Source: Deltaproteobacteria bacterium (lineage in GTDB: Bacteria > Myxococcota_A > Polyangia > Polyangiales > Houyiibacteriaceae). Taken from it: 54,661 bases of DNA. The DNA lies in assembly GCA_013151775.1 (NCBI GenBank), contig JAADHO010000166.1, positions 1-54,661 on the forward strand, read 5' to 3'. Below the pieces are notes generated by a model. It ran no database searches, was not told where the DNA came from, and saw nothing but the letters and a program-made list of their open reading frames with translations. Below, one piece after another: positions 16,744 to 26,249 of this stretch (its first letter is position 1; every line of letters starts with the position of its first letter). Both the position numbers and the translations under genes were made by a program.

Positions 16744-19167
16744 TCAAGGCGCCGTCGAACGGCAGCAGCGGAAGCCGACGTTGGGCGCCCGGAAGGTGTC
16801 GCCGGCCACCTCGAAGGAGAACTGGCACTTCGTACCGCCGGAGAGGTCGTTGTACGAGCCTCCCCTCATGGGGTTCACGCCGGCGCTACGTGGAGCCGTC
16901 CATTCCTGGGCGTTGCCTGAGACGTCGTAGATACGCTGTGTCGCGGCAGCGCCCCAGCGCGCGTAACAGCTCGTCTCGGTGCCGGTCGCGAGGATGCCGT
17001 TCTGGATGCCCGGTGTGCCAGGGTCCACGTCGTTGTCGAAGCCGTTGCAGGTGTTGCCGGAGTAGGTCGTGCAGCTGCTCTGATAGCTCCACGTACAGGG
17101 CGTGCCTGCCGGTGTCTCGCAGGCTCGCTGCCATTCACTCTCGCTGCACAGCCGGCCCCCGACGGTCGCGCAGGCCGCGGCCGCCTCCGCGGGCGAGACA
17201 TTGGTCCAGGGCAGTCGGTTGGGATCGCTGCACGCGCGATGCGTGCGGCTGCCGCTGTCCGTCGAGGTCGAGTCGGGTCGGCTGGCTTCGTATTGGAACA
17301 CCCAACGCGTCGCGCCTCCACTCAAGGTGATGGGCACCCAATTCGCGGGTGCGTTGTTGTCGACCACTCCGTCGCAATCGTCGTCGGCGTTGTTGCATGT
17401 CTCGACGCCCGGCGCGGGCGCCGCGGGCGCGGTGCAGGTGACGCCGGTACCCGCGCCGTCGCAGACGAAGGCTCCCGTCCGAAGACAAGTGCCGAGCGCG
17501 CCGTTGTCGCAGGCGAGGCCGACGCTGGGGAAGGGGTCGTCGACCAGACCATTGCAGTCGTTGTCGAGGCCATCGCAGCGCGTCTCCGTGACCTCGTACG
17601 TGCCCGCCGGATAGCTGCACTGCCAACCGCTCGTGCCACCACAAGTCGGGCTCGTCCCTGCGCACACGCCGTTGGGGTTGCAGAAGGTCGCGGGAGGCGA
17701 GAGGCCGTCGTCGACGATGCCGTCGCAGTCGTCATCGAGCCCGTTGCAGACCTCCGCTCCGGTGAAGTCGCAGGCGTACTCGCAGCCGTCGGCCGCGTTG
17801 CCGTTGCGGTCCACGTAGCCCGGTGCGCACGCCCCCATGCTGCAGGTGCGCGCGGCACAGGTCGCCACGGCGTTCGGAAAAGCGCAGGTGTTGCCACAGC
17901 CTCCGCAGTTTCGTGGATCGTTCGTGAGGTCGAAGCCGTTGTCGACCACGCCATCGCAGTCGTCGTCGAGTCCGTTGCACGACTCGAGGGATGGACCCAC
18001 GGCGCCGAAGCAGCTCAAGCCGCCGCCTGAGCAGCGCAGCATGCCCGCCACGCATGCACCCGTCGCGATGCCGCAGCTCGCGCCGCCTCCGGGGTTTCCC
18101 TCGTCGATCGTGCCGTCGCAGTTGTCGTCGAGCCCGTTGCAGGTCTCGAGCGCGGGGCCTGTGCCGCCGCTGCAGACGAGCGCGCCGCCGGTGCAGAGCA
18201 TGGTGCCGGGACGACAGCTGCCCACGGAGAGTCCGCATAGCGCTCCGCCCTCGGGGTTTCCCTCGTCGACCGTGCCGTCGCAGTCGTCGTCGAGTCCGTT
18301 GCATGTCTCGGGCGTGGGACCCGTCGCGCCCTCGCAGGTCAAGGCGCCGCCGACGCAGTGCAGGATGCCGGACCCGCAGCTGCCCACGCTCGAGCCACAC
18401 GAGGCGCCGCCTCCGGGATCGCCCTCGTCGACCGCCCCGTCGCAGTTGTCGTCGCGCAGGTTGCACGTCTCGGCGCCCGTCGCGGTGCACGAGTACTCGC
18501 AACCCGTCAGAGGCACTCCGTCGACGTCGTAGTAGTTGGCGTCGCAGCTGCTCACGACGCAATCCCCCGCGACACAGGACGCGCTAGCGTGGGCGAAGCG
18601 ACAGGTGCGACCACAGCGCCCGCAGTTCATTGGATCCGTGAGCAGGTCGAAGGTCTCGTCAACCGTGCCGTCGCAGTTGTTGTCGCGCAGGTCGCACAGG
18701 GTCTCCACCGGCTCCGTGGCGATGCAGTGGACCTCGCAGCCGTCGCTGAGGTCGCCGTTGCGATCGAAGAAGCCCACGTCACAGCCCGACAACCCACAGC
18801 TGCTGGCGCTACACACGCCGAAGGCATGGGCGGGTGCGCAGACGTTCCCGCAGACGCCGCAGTTGTTCACGTCCGTGGAGGTGTCGATGCCCTCGTCGAT
18901 CATTCCGTCGCAGTCGTCGTCGAGCCCGTTGCAGATCTCGATGGCGCCGGCCACGCAGCCGTCCATGGCCGCGTGCGTGGCAGGGCCCGTGTCCGCCGAC
19001 CCGCCCTCCGCGTCCGTCTCCGCGTCTGTCTCCGCGTCCGCAGAGCCGGAGTCTGCACCCGCGTCGACGCTGCCGTCCTCGCAATCGAGGCAGTAGGGGT
19101 CGAGCGCACAGTTCGCTAGGAGCAGCGGCAAACAGGCCCACAGGCACGCGTGAAGGACGCGGTTCAT
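16744..19167 (-). CDS. lipoprotein with MopE-type repeats and FGE-sulfatase-like domain
   Basis: The ATG at 19167 overlaps the TGA of the upstream gene (ATGA) and opens a lipoprotein signal (L-P-L-L-L-A-N-C). An acidic D-A-E-T linker is followed by about nine repeats of the pattern C-N-G-L-D-D-D-C-D-G-x-x-D-E-G, the metal-binding motif of Methylococcus MopE-like proteins. The last 200 residues resemble the formylglycine-generating-enzyme/sulfatase-modifying fold: G-G-R-L-C-S-E-S-E-W-Q-R-A-C-E, D-V-S-G-N-A-Q-E-W-T, M-R-G-G-S-Y, and N-V-G-F-R-C-C at the end. In this family the fold can be catalytic or only a binding module, and which applies here is unclear. It is probably displayed on the cell surface with its coupled neighbour. 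Confidence 0.88.
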   Translation of the reverse strand: MNRVLHACLWACLPLLLANCALDPYCLDCEDGSVDAGADSGSADAETDAETDAEGGSADTGPATHAAMDGCVAGAIEICNGLDDDCDGMIDEGIDTSTDVNNCGVCGNVCAPAHAFGVCSASSCGLSGCDVGFFDRNGDLSDGCEVHCIATEPVETLCDLRDNNCDGTVDETFDLLTDPMNCGRCGRTCRFAHASASCVAGDCVVSSCDANYYDVDGVPLTGCEYSCTATGAETCNLRDDNCDGAVDEGDPGGGASCGSSVGSCGSGILHCVGGALTCEGATGPTPETCNGLDDDCDGTVDEGNPEGGALCGLSVGSCRPGTMLCTGGALVCSGGTGPALETCNGLDDNCDGTIDEGNPGGGASCGIATGACVAGMLRCSGGGLSCFGAVGPSLESCNGLDDDCDGVVDNGFDLTNDPRNCGGCGNTCAFPNAVATCAARTCSMGACAPGYVDRNGNAADGCEYACDFTGAEVCNGLDDDCDGIVDDGLSPPATFCNPNGVCAGTSPTCGGTSGWQCSYPAGTYEVTETRCDGLDNDCNGLVDDPFPSVGLACDNGALGTCLRTGAFVCDGAGTGVTCTAPAAPAPGVETCNNADDDCDGVVDNNAPANWVPITLSGGATRWVFQYEASRPDSTSTDSGSRTHRACSDPNRLPWTNVSPAEAAAACATVGGRLCSESEWQRACETPAGTPCTWSYQSSCTTYSGNTCNGFDNDVDPGTPGIQNGILATGTETSCYARWGAAATQRIYDVSGNAQEWTAPRSAGVNPMRGGSYNDLSGGTKCQFSFEVAGDTFRAPNVGFRCCRSTAP

Positions 19168-22100
19168 CGGCCACCCCGACGACGACGCCAAGCGGCCACC
19201 GCGAGCAACAAGAACATACCGAGGCCGCCGAGGCCGCCGCGACCGCCTGCGCCCGCTCCCGGCACGCCGCAGAGGCAGCCGCCTCCTCCCGTTCCGACCA
19301 CGCGGCGATGGGATCGAGTCGCGCCCGCGTCACCGGCGTCCACGGTCGAGGCGTCTCGTCTGCCGGCGTCGGGTGGCGTCGGCTCGCGAGCACACTCGCC
19401 GCGCTCGCAGACCTCGCCCGTCGGGCAGTGCAACGTGAGACAGGGATCGTCCACGCACGCTCCGCTGACGGGGCTGCACTCCGAACGCAGCGGGCAGCTC
19501 ACGTCGACGCAGAGACCGGGCGTGCAGCTTCCGTCGGCCGGGTCGCACACGTCACCGGCGTCGCAGCGAACGCCCGAGCAGGGATCCGCGCTGCAGAGAC
19601 CTGCGTGACAGAGCTCGCTCGGGGCGCACGTGACATCCGCGCAGCTCGGCTCGCAGCTGCCGAGGCGGCAGGCCTCCGTGGCTGCGCAGGTCACGCTCGT
19701 GCAGGGGTCGTCGGCACAGACGCCCGTGCCCGTGTCGCAGACTTGACCCGCGGGGCAACCGAGACCGCGGCAGCTGTCTTCCACGCAGCGACCGTTGGGA
19801 TCGGCGGGGTTGCAGACCTGGCCGCCCGGACAGCTCACGCCATCGCAGGGGAAGGTGCAGTTCATTCCTCGACAGACGCAGGTGGACACCTCGGCGTCGT
19901 CGGGCGCGCAGGCGATCAGCGTGCCGGAGAGCTGGGTCTCGGCCGCGCAGGCCACGTCGTCGCAAGGATCGGACACGCAGAAGCAGAGACCGGTGTCGGC
20001 GTCCACGCTGGGGCTGCGACCCGTCGGGCAGGTGAAGCCGAACTCGCTGTTGACGCACGGCAGCGCGCACTGGCAGTCGACGCAGGAGCTACCTGTGGGA
20101 CACAGGGAGCCACCGGCGGGTGGATCGTCCGGGCTGCCGTTGCAGTCGTTGTCGAGGCAGTCGCAGACCTCGGTCGTGGGCAAGACCTCGCCTACGCAGG
20201 CTTCGACGCCACCTACACATTGCAGCATGCCCGTCATGCACACCCCGACGTCGCTGCCGCAGCTGCCGCCCGAGGCGAGGCCATCGTCCACCACGCCGTT
20301 GCAGTCGTTGTCGAGCAGGTCGCAGATCTCCGAGCTGGGCCCGATGGCGCCGCTGCACACGAGCGTGCCGCTGGAGGCGTCGCATACGTTCACTCCGGGA
20401 GAGCATTCGCCCACGTCGGTTCCACAGGGAGCGCCCACGGCGATCCCGTCATCCGCGACACCGTTGCAGTCGTCGTCGATGGCGTTGCACACCTCCGCCG
20501 TGGGCCCCACGGCGCCTGTGCACGAGATGGCCCCGGCGACGCACGCTGTCGTGCCTGCGGTGCACGCGCCGACGTCCGTGCCGCAAGCGACGCCCGCGCC
20601 CGGGCTGCCCTCGTCGATCGTGCCGTCGCAGTTGTCGTCGATGCCGTTGCACAGCTCTGGCGTGGGCCCGATGGAGCCCGCACAGGTCAGCGCGCCTGCG
20701 CTGCAGGTCCGGGTGCCCGGTCGACAGGCGCCCACGGCGCTCGGACCGCAGGCCGCACCGCCACCCGGGTTGCCGTCGTCGATCAGTCCGTCGCAGTTGT
20801 CGTCGAGGCCATTGCACAGCTCGGGGCCACCACTGGTGCCGCCCACACAGGTCAAGGCGCCAGCGAGACAGCGCAGCGAGCCGGGCGTGCACACGCCGAC
20901 CGAGCTGCCACAGGCCGCGCCGCCACCCGGGTTGCCCTCGTCGGTGCTGCCGTCGCAGTCATCGTCGATGCCGTTGCAGACTTCGGCGCTGCCTGTCGTC
21001 GCCCCCACACAAATGCCCCAAGCGCCCGTCGAGCAGAGCTGTCGACCGGCCGTGCAGGCGCCGGTGGTGGATCCACAGGCGCGCGTGATGCCATCGATCA
21101 CTCCGTCGCAGTTGTTGTCCAAGCCATCGCAGATCTCCGGGCTCGCCCCGGCTCCACTGCACGCTCCCCATGCGCCCGCGGTGCAGATCTGAGTGCCCAT
21201 CGTGCACACGCCCGTGGTGCTGCCACACGCGCGATTGATTCCGTCGATGGTGCCGTCGCAGTCGTTGTCGATGCCGTCACAGATCTCCGGGCTCGGGATG
21301 CAGCCCGAGGTGCACACGCCGCCCTCGTCGATGATCCCGTCACAGTTGTCATCCAGCCCGTTGCAGACCTCGGCGGGTTTGGTGCAGAGGTCGCGCGCTG
21401 CGTGCCCGGCGGGCAGGTTGCAGTAGAGTGAAAAGCCCTCGTCGACGGTGCCGTCGCAGTTGTTGTCCACGCCGTCGCAGACCTCGCCGGGATCCGTGCA
21501 CAGGTCCCGCGCGGGGTGCGAAGGCAGGTCGCAGTAGAGCGGGAAGCCCTCGTCGATCAAGCCATTGCAGTTGTCGTCGCGCCCGTTGCAGACCTCGACC
21601 TTGATCGAGTCGGCGATGATCTGCGAGAAGGCGAGCGCGAGGGAGGTCTCGTCCGTGGCGTAGAAGCCGCCCACGGAGGGGGACGGATTGCCTGCGCCCG
21701 CTTGGGCGATGCGGTCGATCTGCGTGTTGGGGTCGCTGACGCCGAAGCCGATGGGGTAGGTCCGCACGTTCACGGGCGTACCGCCGACGTTGATGTTCCA
21801 CAGAGAGGTGGCGCCCGAGGCCGGGTTACCGCCGCAGGTTTCAGCGCCATCGGTCAGCAGGATGACGCTCACCGGGCGACAGCCGAGGTAAGGGTCGCCC
21901 ACGAGCGCCGTCTGCAAGTAGTCGCGCGCCGCGAGCAAGGCTCCCTGCAGCGGCGTGTTGCCTCCGCTCCGAAGCTCCACCGTGGAGCCCGTAGTCGCCG
22001 TGCACGAGCCGCAAGAGTAGTCGACCCAGTTGAGGATCTGAGGCTGGTTGCGCGCCGCGATGGGCACGAGGATCTGGCCCGCAGCGGCGGTGGCGTTGCA

Positions 22101-22487
22101 GACGGTGGTGCGGTCGCGGCAGCCGCAGGAGCCGGCGGTGCAGGGGGAGTTGCATGCGCGCCTGTTGCTGTAGTCCTGCTGGAAGCGCCCCAGGCCGAAG
22201 GTCACGTCGCCGTAGGAGTTCACCACCTGTTGGATGACACACTTGGCGTCGGACATGCGGCTCGCGGGCTGACCGCAGCTGTTGTTCCCGCCCGTCGTGC
22301 CTCGGCCCATGGAGCCCGAGGTGTCGACCATCACTAGAAAATAGGGGCTGATGGCGGTCTGTGCCCGCGCGCCAGAAGGCAGAGCGAAGCCGAGCGCGAA
22401 GAGGGAGCCGAGCATGGCCCAAACTGCCAGAGTTCGCTCGAGCTGGACAAAGGGTGACCGACCGACGAGCGTTTCGTGCAGTTTCAT
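19164..22487 (-). CDS. secreted vWA protein with MopE repeats and MYXO-CTERM-like tail
   Basis: This 1107-residue protein starts with a signal peptide ending in A-R-A-Q. A vWA domain follows (about 48-290) with MIDAS D-T-S-G-S-M-G at 55-61. Next come about eleven C-D-G-x-D-N-x-C-D-G-x-x-D repeats (about 300-780), each a likely Ca2+-binding loop, then a Cys-rich region with C-P-x-G-x-x-C segments. The end is G-G-C-L-C-G-V-P-G-A-G, a hydrophobic stretch G-M-F-L-L-L-A-V-A-A-W, and R-R-R-R, matching the MYXO-CTERM sorting signal with its invariant Cys. It is therefore probably anchored in the envelope and exposed. TGGAG stands about 9 bases before the ATG. The stop overlaps the start of the FGE-domain lipoprotein, so the two are likely made together. 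Confidence 0.9.
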   Translation of the reverse strand: MKLHETLVGRSPFVQLERTLAVWAMLGSLFALGFALPSGARAQTAISPYFLVMVDTSGSMGRGTTGGNNSCGQPASRMSDAKCVIQQVVNSYGDVTFGLGRFQQDYSNRRACNSPCTAGSCGCRDRTTVCNATAAAGQILVPIAARNQPQILNWVDYSCGSCTATTGSTVELRSGGNTPLQGALLAARDYLQTALVGDPYLGCRPVSVILLTDGAETCGGNPASGATSLWNINVGGTPVNVRTYPIGFGVSDPNTQIDRIAQAGAGNPSPSVGGFYATDETSLALAFSQIIADSIKVEVCNGRDDNCNGLIDEGFPLYCDLPSHPARDLCTDPGEVCDGVDNNCDGTVDEGFSLYCNLPAGHAARDLCTKPAEVCNGLDDNCDGIIDEGGVCTSGCIPSPEICDGIDNDCDGTIDGINRACGSTTGVCTMGTQICTAGAWGACSGAGASPEICDGLDNNCDGVIDGITRACGSTTGACTAGRQLCSTGAWGICVGATTGSAEVCNGIDDDCDGSTDEGNPGGGAACGSSVGVCTPGSLRCLAGALTCVGGTSGGPELCNGLDDNCDGLIDDGNPGGGAACGPSAVGACRPGTRTCSAGALTCAGSIGPTPELCNGIDDNCDGTIDEGSPGAGVACGTDVGACTAGTTACVAGAISCTGAVGPTAEVCNAIDDDCNGVADDGIAVGAPCGTDVGECSPGVNVCDASSGTLVCSGAIGPSSEICDLLDNDCNGVVDDGLASGGSCGSDVGVCMTGMLQCVGGVEACVGEVLPTTEVCDCLDNDCNGSPDDPPAGGSLCPTGSSCVDCQCALPCVNSEFGFTCPTGRSPSVDADTGLCFCVSDPCDDVACAAETQLSGTLIACAPDDAEVSTCVCRGMNCTFPCDGVSCPGGQVCNPADPNGRCVEDSCRGLGCPAGQVCDTGTGVCADDPCTSVTCAATEACRLGSCEPSCADVTCAPSELCHAGLCSADPCSGVRCDAGDVCDPADGSCTPGLCVDVSCPLRSECSPVSGACVDDPCLTLHCPTGEVCERGECAREPTPPDAGRRDASTVDAGDAGATRSHRRVVGTGGGGCLCGVPGAGAGGRGGLGGLGMFLLLAVAAWRRRRGGR

Positions 22488-22635
22488 CAGTTCGACTCCA
22501 CGAGCTGTTTCCCAAGAGCAGCCCTCGCCCTCAGTCTACATCACCCGGCGGAGATCAGCGACGGTCCCCTTGGGCTGCTCTGGGCTGCTTGGAGTGCTGG
22601 CCTGCGCTGTGCGCGACCGGCCGGGCCGATCTCCC

Positions 22636-24144
22636 TCAGCTCGGCGTCGAGATCACAGGTGGGCGCTTGTCGCGCCAGGGGCGCGCCTCTTCGAGCTGCG
22701 CGGCGAGGCGGAAGAGCACGGCCTCGTCGCCGAAGCGAGCCGTGAACATGCTGCCGATGGGCAGGCCTTCGGCGTTCCAGTGCAGCGGCACGCTCATGGA
22801 GGGCTGCCCCGTGAAATTGGCGACGGGGGTGAAGGGGATGAAGTCGTAGGCGCGACCCGCGGCCTGTTCTAGAGCGCCTGTCTTCTCGATCAGCCTGCCG
22901 AGCTTCGCCCGCGCTGCGAGCTTCTGCACCAAGGCCTCGGCGCCCGTGGCGCGCAGCTCTCCGTGGCGAATCGGGGGCTTGCCCAGAGTCGGCGTGAGCA
23001 GCACGTCGTAGTCCGCGTAGAGCTCGGCGAGGCGGCGGCTCTCGGCCTGCAGCGCACGCACGGAGCGCTCGAGATCAGAAGCTGACATGGCGCCACCGAT
23101 CAGCGCGAGGAGCCAGGTCTCGGGCTCGAAGTCCTCGAACTTGGCCTTCCGGCCGACCAGCGCCTGAGCCTCCTCGACGTCGATGGCCGTGTTGGCGCAG
23201 ACGATGGTCAGGAAACTCTGCGCCAGCTCCATCGGGTGGTGGCCCGGGGATACGCGCTCGACCTGATGCCCGAGCTCCTCGAGCAGCGCGACGGTCTCCT
23301 CGACGGCGTCGATGCAGTCGACGTGCACGCTCCCGGGCATGGCCGGCTCCGTGTGGACGGCCACGCGCAGCTTGCCCACGTCGGCGCCCACCTCTTCGAG
23401 CAGCGGACGCCCCGGCGCCTCGATGCTGTAGGCTGCACCGCGCTCGAAGCCACGGGTCGCGTCCAGCAGAGCGGCGCTGTCGCGCACGCTGAGGCTGAGC
23501 CCGTGTTCCATGGCGAAACCGTTCCAATGCTCGCTCGCGTCGGGACCGGCGGGCGTGCGCCCGCGCGTCGGCTTGAGCCCGAAGAGACCGCAGCAGGACG
23601 CGGGGATGCGGATGGAGCCGCCACCGTCGCCGCCGTGGGCCATGGGCACGGCGCGGGCGGCCACCAGCGCGGCGGAACCTCCGCTCGAGCCGCCGGAGGT
23701 GTGTCCGAGCTTCCAGGGCGTGGACGTCGCTCCGAAGGCCGCCGGCTCCGTCACGGGCATCAGCCCGAACTCGGGTGTGTTGGCTTTGCAGATCGGGATC
23801 AGCCCCGCGGCGCGCTGTCGCCGATAGAGTTCCGTCGGCGCGTCCGGCACCCAGCCGCGATAGAAGCGCGAGCCGCTCTGCGTGGGCACGCCGGGCACGG
23901 TCACGAGCAGATCCTTCAGCACGAAGGGCACGCCCGCGAAGGGGCCGTCGCCTGGCTCCTTCGCCATGGCGCGCGCCTGCACGTACATGCTGTGGACCAT
24001 GGCGTTCAGCTCGGGGTTCACGCGCTCGACGCGGGCGATGGCCTCCTCCACCAGATCTTCTGCGCTCACCTCGCCCGTCTTCACCAGCTCGGCCAGGCCC
24101 AGGGCGTCGTAGTCTTCGTACTCGTTGAATCCGCTCATGCGCAC
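22636..24144 (-). CDS. amidase (amidase-signature family)
   Basis: This 502-residue enzyme has the full amidase-signature triad: Lys77 (V-L-K-D-L-L), a cis-Ser in G-G-S-S-G-G-S-A-A (about 151-159), and the nucleophile Ser177 in G-G-D-G-G-G-S-I-R-I-P. It hydrolyses an amide bond; relatives include fatty-acid amide hydrolases and GatA, but a lone gene without gatB/gatC argues against the tRNA amidotransferase. The length is typical. The GTG at 24144 has GAGGA at good spacing; an ATG two codons later is also possible. No signal peptide is seen. The substrate is unknown. Confidence 0.9.
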   Translation of the reverse strand: MRMSGFNEYEDYDALGLAELVKTGEVSAEDLVEEAIARVERVNPELNAMVHSMYVQARAMAKEPGDGPFAGVPFVLKDLLVTVPGVPTQSGSRFYRGWVPDAPTELYRRQRAAGLIPICKANTPEFGLMPVTEPAAFGATSTPWKLGHTSGGSSGGSAALVAARAVPMAHGGDGGGSIRIPASCCGLFGLKPTRGRTPAGPDASEHWNGFAMEHGLSLSVRDSAALLDATRGFERGAAYSIEAPGRPLLEEVGADVGKLRVAVHTEPAMPGSVHVDCIDAVEETVALLEELGHQVERVSPGHHPMELAQSFLTIVCANTAIDVEEAQALVGRKAKFEDFEPETWLLALIGGAMSASDLERSVRALQAESRRLAELYADYDVLLTPTLGKPPIRHGELRATGAEALVQKLAARAKLGRLIEKTGALEQAAGRAYDFIPFTPVANFTGQPSMSVPLHWNAEGLPIGSMFTARFGDEAVLFRLAAQLEEARPWRDKRPPVISTPS

Positions 24145-24193
24145 GTGGTAGTCCTCGCCACGCGGATGGTCCAGCGGGGTCGCGTGCTCGAGG

Positions 24194-24967
24194 CTAGAAG
24201 GGCCAGTAGACTTCGGGGATGGGTCGCGCCGGTCGCGCCAGGAAGAAGCCCTGTGCGAATTGCGCGCCCGTGTCGCGCACGGCCTTCAGCTCGTCGAGGG
24301 TCTCGACGCCTTCGCAGACCACAGCCGCGCCCAGCTCGCTGCAGAGATGCACCAGGCTCGCCGCGAGCTTCTGCTTGCGAGGCTGCTTGTCGATGCCGTG
24401 CACCAAGGAGATGTCGAGCTTCACGTGGGAGGGCTCGAGGTCGACGATGCGCGCGAGGTTGGAGTAGCCGGCGCCAAAGTCGTCGATCACGATCTGCGCG
24501 CCCGTGCGCTGACGCACCTCGTTCAGCACGCTCATGCAGATGTCGAAGTACTCGAAGGCCGTGGCCTCCGTGACCTCGATGTAGATGCCGTGCTCGTAGA
24601 AGCCGATGGGGTCGTCCGGGCGCACGAGCCAGCGCGAGGTCAGCTCCTTGGGGTGCACGTTCACGAACGCCGCCGTGTCCTGGATGTGCTCGAACATGAC
24701 CTCGCGAATGGTCCTGCCGAGGCGTCCACAGGCCTCCTGCGCCACCGCGTGCTCGAAGAGGGTCAGGGGCGAGCGGAACTCCTCTTGGTTGCAGCGCACG
24801 AGCCCTTCGACGGCGAAGCAGGATCCGTCGCTCAGGTCCACGATGGGCTGGAACACCACGTCGATCTGATCGCTCGTCAGGTCGCGCACGCTGCTCGACG
24901 CCGGTGGAGGGTACTGGGACGGAGGCATGAAATCCGTCAGGGTCCAAGCGCGGCGGTCTTCAGCCAT
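24194..24967 (-). CDS. EAL-domain cyclic-di-GMP phosphodiesterase
   Basis: The 257-residue protein is almost entirely an EAL domain. Conserved residues are present: E-G-L-V-R in the EAL position (Glu54), Asn103 (F-V-N-V-H-P), E-V-T-E (131-134), D-D-F-G-A-G-Y-S (162-169), Lys183 (V-K-L-D-I-S), Glu219 (E-G-V-E-T) and the final Q-G-F-F-L-A-R-P. It should hydrolyse cyclic di-GMP to pGpG. There is no membrane or sensor domain, so it may be constitutive or controlled by a partner. The ATG at 24967 is favoured; upstream starts (24985, 25030) add an unfolded tail. A TATAGT box six bases before the ATG suggests a leaderless message. Confidence 0.9.
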   Translation of the reverse strand: MAEDRRAWTLTDFMPPSQYPPPASSSVRDLTSDQIDVVFQPIVDLSDGSCFAVEGLVRCNQEEFRSPLTLFEHAVAQEACGRLGRTIREVMFEHIQDTAAFVNVHPKELTSRWLVRPDDPIGFYEHGIYIEVTEATAFEYFDICMSVLNEVRQRTGAQIVIDDFGAGYSNLARIVDLEPSHVKLDISLVHGIDKQPRKQKLAASLVHLCSELGAAVVCEGVETLDELKAVRDTGAQFAQGFFLARPARPIPEVYWPF

Positions 24968-24973
24968 CGCGTC

Positions 24974-24979
24974 ACTATA
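24974..24979 (-). promoter_or_regulatory. candidate -10 box of a leaderless message (EAL gene)
   Basis: TATAGT lies 6 nt before the ATG at 24967 on the minus strand, and no Shine-Dalgarno sequence is seen. If used, transcription would start at or next to the start codon. Confidence 0.45.
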
Positions 24980-25073
24980 CCCCATGCCGGGCCCATCTGA
25001 GGGTCCCGTGTGCAATATGCCAGTATGCATGCGTGGCTAGGCGGATTCGTGCCACGATCTTCACGCTTCTCGC

Positions 25074-25079
25074 TACTCT
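25074..25079 (+). promoter_or_regulatory. candidate -10 box of a leaderless message (hydrolase gene)
   Basis: TACTCT lies 6 nt before the ATG at 25086 and no Shine-Dalgarno sequence is present. No clear -35 box was found. Confidence 0.45.
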
Positions 25080-25085
25080 CGACCT

Positions 25086-26165
25086 ATGCGCAACGTCGCG
25101 ACAGCCCTGCGCCTGGCCCGTTGGCTCTTGCCCACGCCTCTCGCCAAGGCGAAGCCAGGCGTGGAGCGCAGCGTGTTGTCGTCGCCCGACGGAGTCGTGG
25201 CCTGGCTCTATCGTCCACGCGGGCGTGCGCCCGAGGGCTCGGTCTTGCTGCTGCCGGGCTTGCATCCCGACGGGCCCGCCGACCCGCGCCTCGATCGTTT
25301 CTGCGCGGTCTTGGCCGATGCCGGCGCACTGGTCTTCGCCGCCTTCTCGCCCAGCTACAGCTCGCTGGTCGTCGCACCGCAGATCGTGGACGAGGCGCGC
25401 TCCGCCTTCGAGCACCTGCTCGCGCTGCCGGGGCGTCCCGCTGGAAAGAAGCTCGGCGTCGTCTCCATCTCCTTTGGCTCGCTGCCCGCCCTCGCCCTCG
25501 CGGCATCGCCCGACCACGGCCCACGCATCAGCCGCCTCGTCACCTTCGGAGGCTACGCGGACTTCGACGCCACGCTGCGCTTCGCCTTGGCGGGTGACGG
25601 GGATCGCGCCCACGATCCGCTGAACCGGCCGGCCGTCTATCTGAACCTGCTCGACGTCTTGGACGAGCCCGCGCGAGATCGCGCTGCGCTCGAGGCCGCC
25701 TATCGCGCCTTCGTGCGCCGCACCTGGGGCAAACCCGAGATGAAGGTGGAGGGGCGCTACCTCGACGTGGCGCGGGAGCTCGCCGCGAGCGTGCATGCGG
25801 ACGACCTCCGCCTCTTCGAGCTCGGCACGGGGCTGCGTGAAGGAGGCGCCGAGTTCGCCTTCGAACTGCTCTCCAAACCGGAGGCAGACTTCTCCTACAT
25901 GGACCCGACAGCGCACCTCGACGCCTTGGTGGCGCCTGCGACCTTCGTTCACGGTCGCGACGACGACGTGATCCCCTTCGAAGCAGCAGCGCAGCTCGAG
26001 CGCGCCGCCCACGCCGGAGCGGACGTCCGCGCCCTGACCACGGGCCTCTACGACCACACGGGCTCGGCCGGCCTCGGCGCCCTCACCGGTCTAGGCCGAG
26101 AGCTCGCCTCCGCGCGCGCGATCTTCGCTGACCTCGCAGACTGCATCCACGGCGGACCGTCGTAG
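25086..26165 (+). CDS. alpha/beta-fold hydrolase
   Basis: The 359-residue protein shows the alpha/beta-hydrolase order: an early strand V-L-L-L-P-G-L-H-P-D-G (oxyanion region), a nucleophile elbow S-I-S-F-G-S with Ser129 (the first Gly of G-x-S-x-G is replaced by Ser), an acid strand H-G-R-D-D-D-V-I-P (Asp292-294) and a final Y-D-H-T-G with His324. All triad members are present, so it is probably active. The N-terminus (M-R-N-V-A-T-A-L-R-L-A-R-W-L-L-P) is hydrophobic and basic but lacks a clear cleavage site, so it may be cytoplasmic or weakly membrane-bound. It diverges from the EAL gene. Substrate unknown. Confidence 0.82.
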   Translation: MRNVATALRLARWLLPTPLAKAKPGVERSVLSSPDGVVAWLYRPRGRAPEGSVLLLPGLHPDGPADPRLDRFCAVLADAGALVFAAFSPSYSSLVVAPQIVDEARSAFEHLLALPGRPAGKKLGVVSISFGSLPALALAASPDHGPRISRLVTFGGYADFDATLRFALAGDGDRAHDPLNRPAVYLNLLDVLDEPARDRAALEAAYRAFVRRTWGKPEMKVEGRYLDVARELAASVHADDLRLFELGTGLREGGAEFAFELLSKPEADFSYMDPTAHLDALVAPATFVHGRDDDVIPFEAAAQLERAAHAGADVRALTTGLYDHTGSAGLGALTGLGRELASARAIFADLADCIHGGPS

Positions 26166-26179
26166 GAGGCTGCATTGGG

Positions 26180-26207
26180 TTGACTTTGCACACTGCACAA
26201 GTATACA
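26180..26207 (+). promoter_or_regulatory. sigma70-type promoter of the AAA/DUF4143 gene
   Basis: TTGACT at 26180-26185 and TATACA at 26202-26207 are separated by 16 bp, in a locally AT-rich stretch just upstream of the ATG at 26250. The -10 box lies inside the inverted repeat at 26201-26224. Confidence 0.6.
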
Positions 26208-26224
26208 TACCATTGTATTTATAC
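26201..26224. promoter_or_regulatory. operator-like inverted repeat over the -10 box
   Basis: GTATACATAC and GTATTTATAC form 10-bp arms with one mismatch and a 4-base spacer (CATT). Overlap with the -10 box suggests repressor control, perhaps by a regulator outside the window. No binding protein can be named. Confidence 0.5.
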
Positions 26225-26249
26225 GTCTTACACGTGAAGATACAACGCT

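Noticed and set aside
18834-21431. An 865-residue open frame on the plus strand
   Set aside because: It lies opposite the MopE-repeat genes, mirrors their repeats in anti-sense, has no domain, and spans the junction of two well-supported genes.
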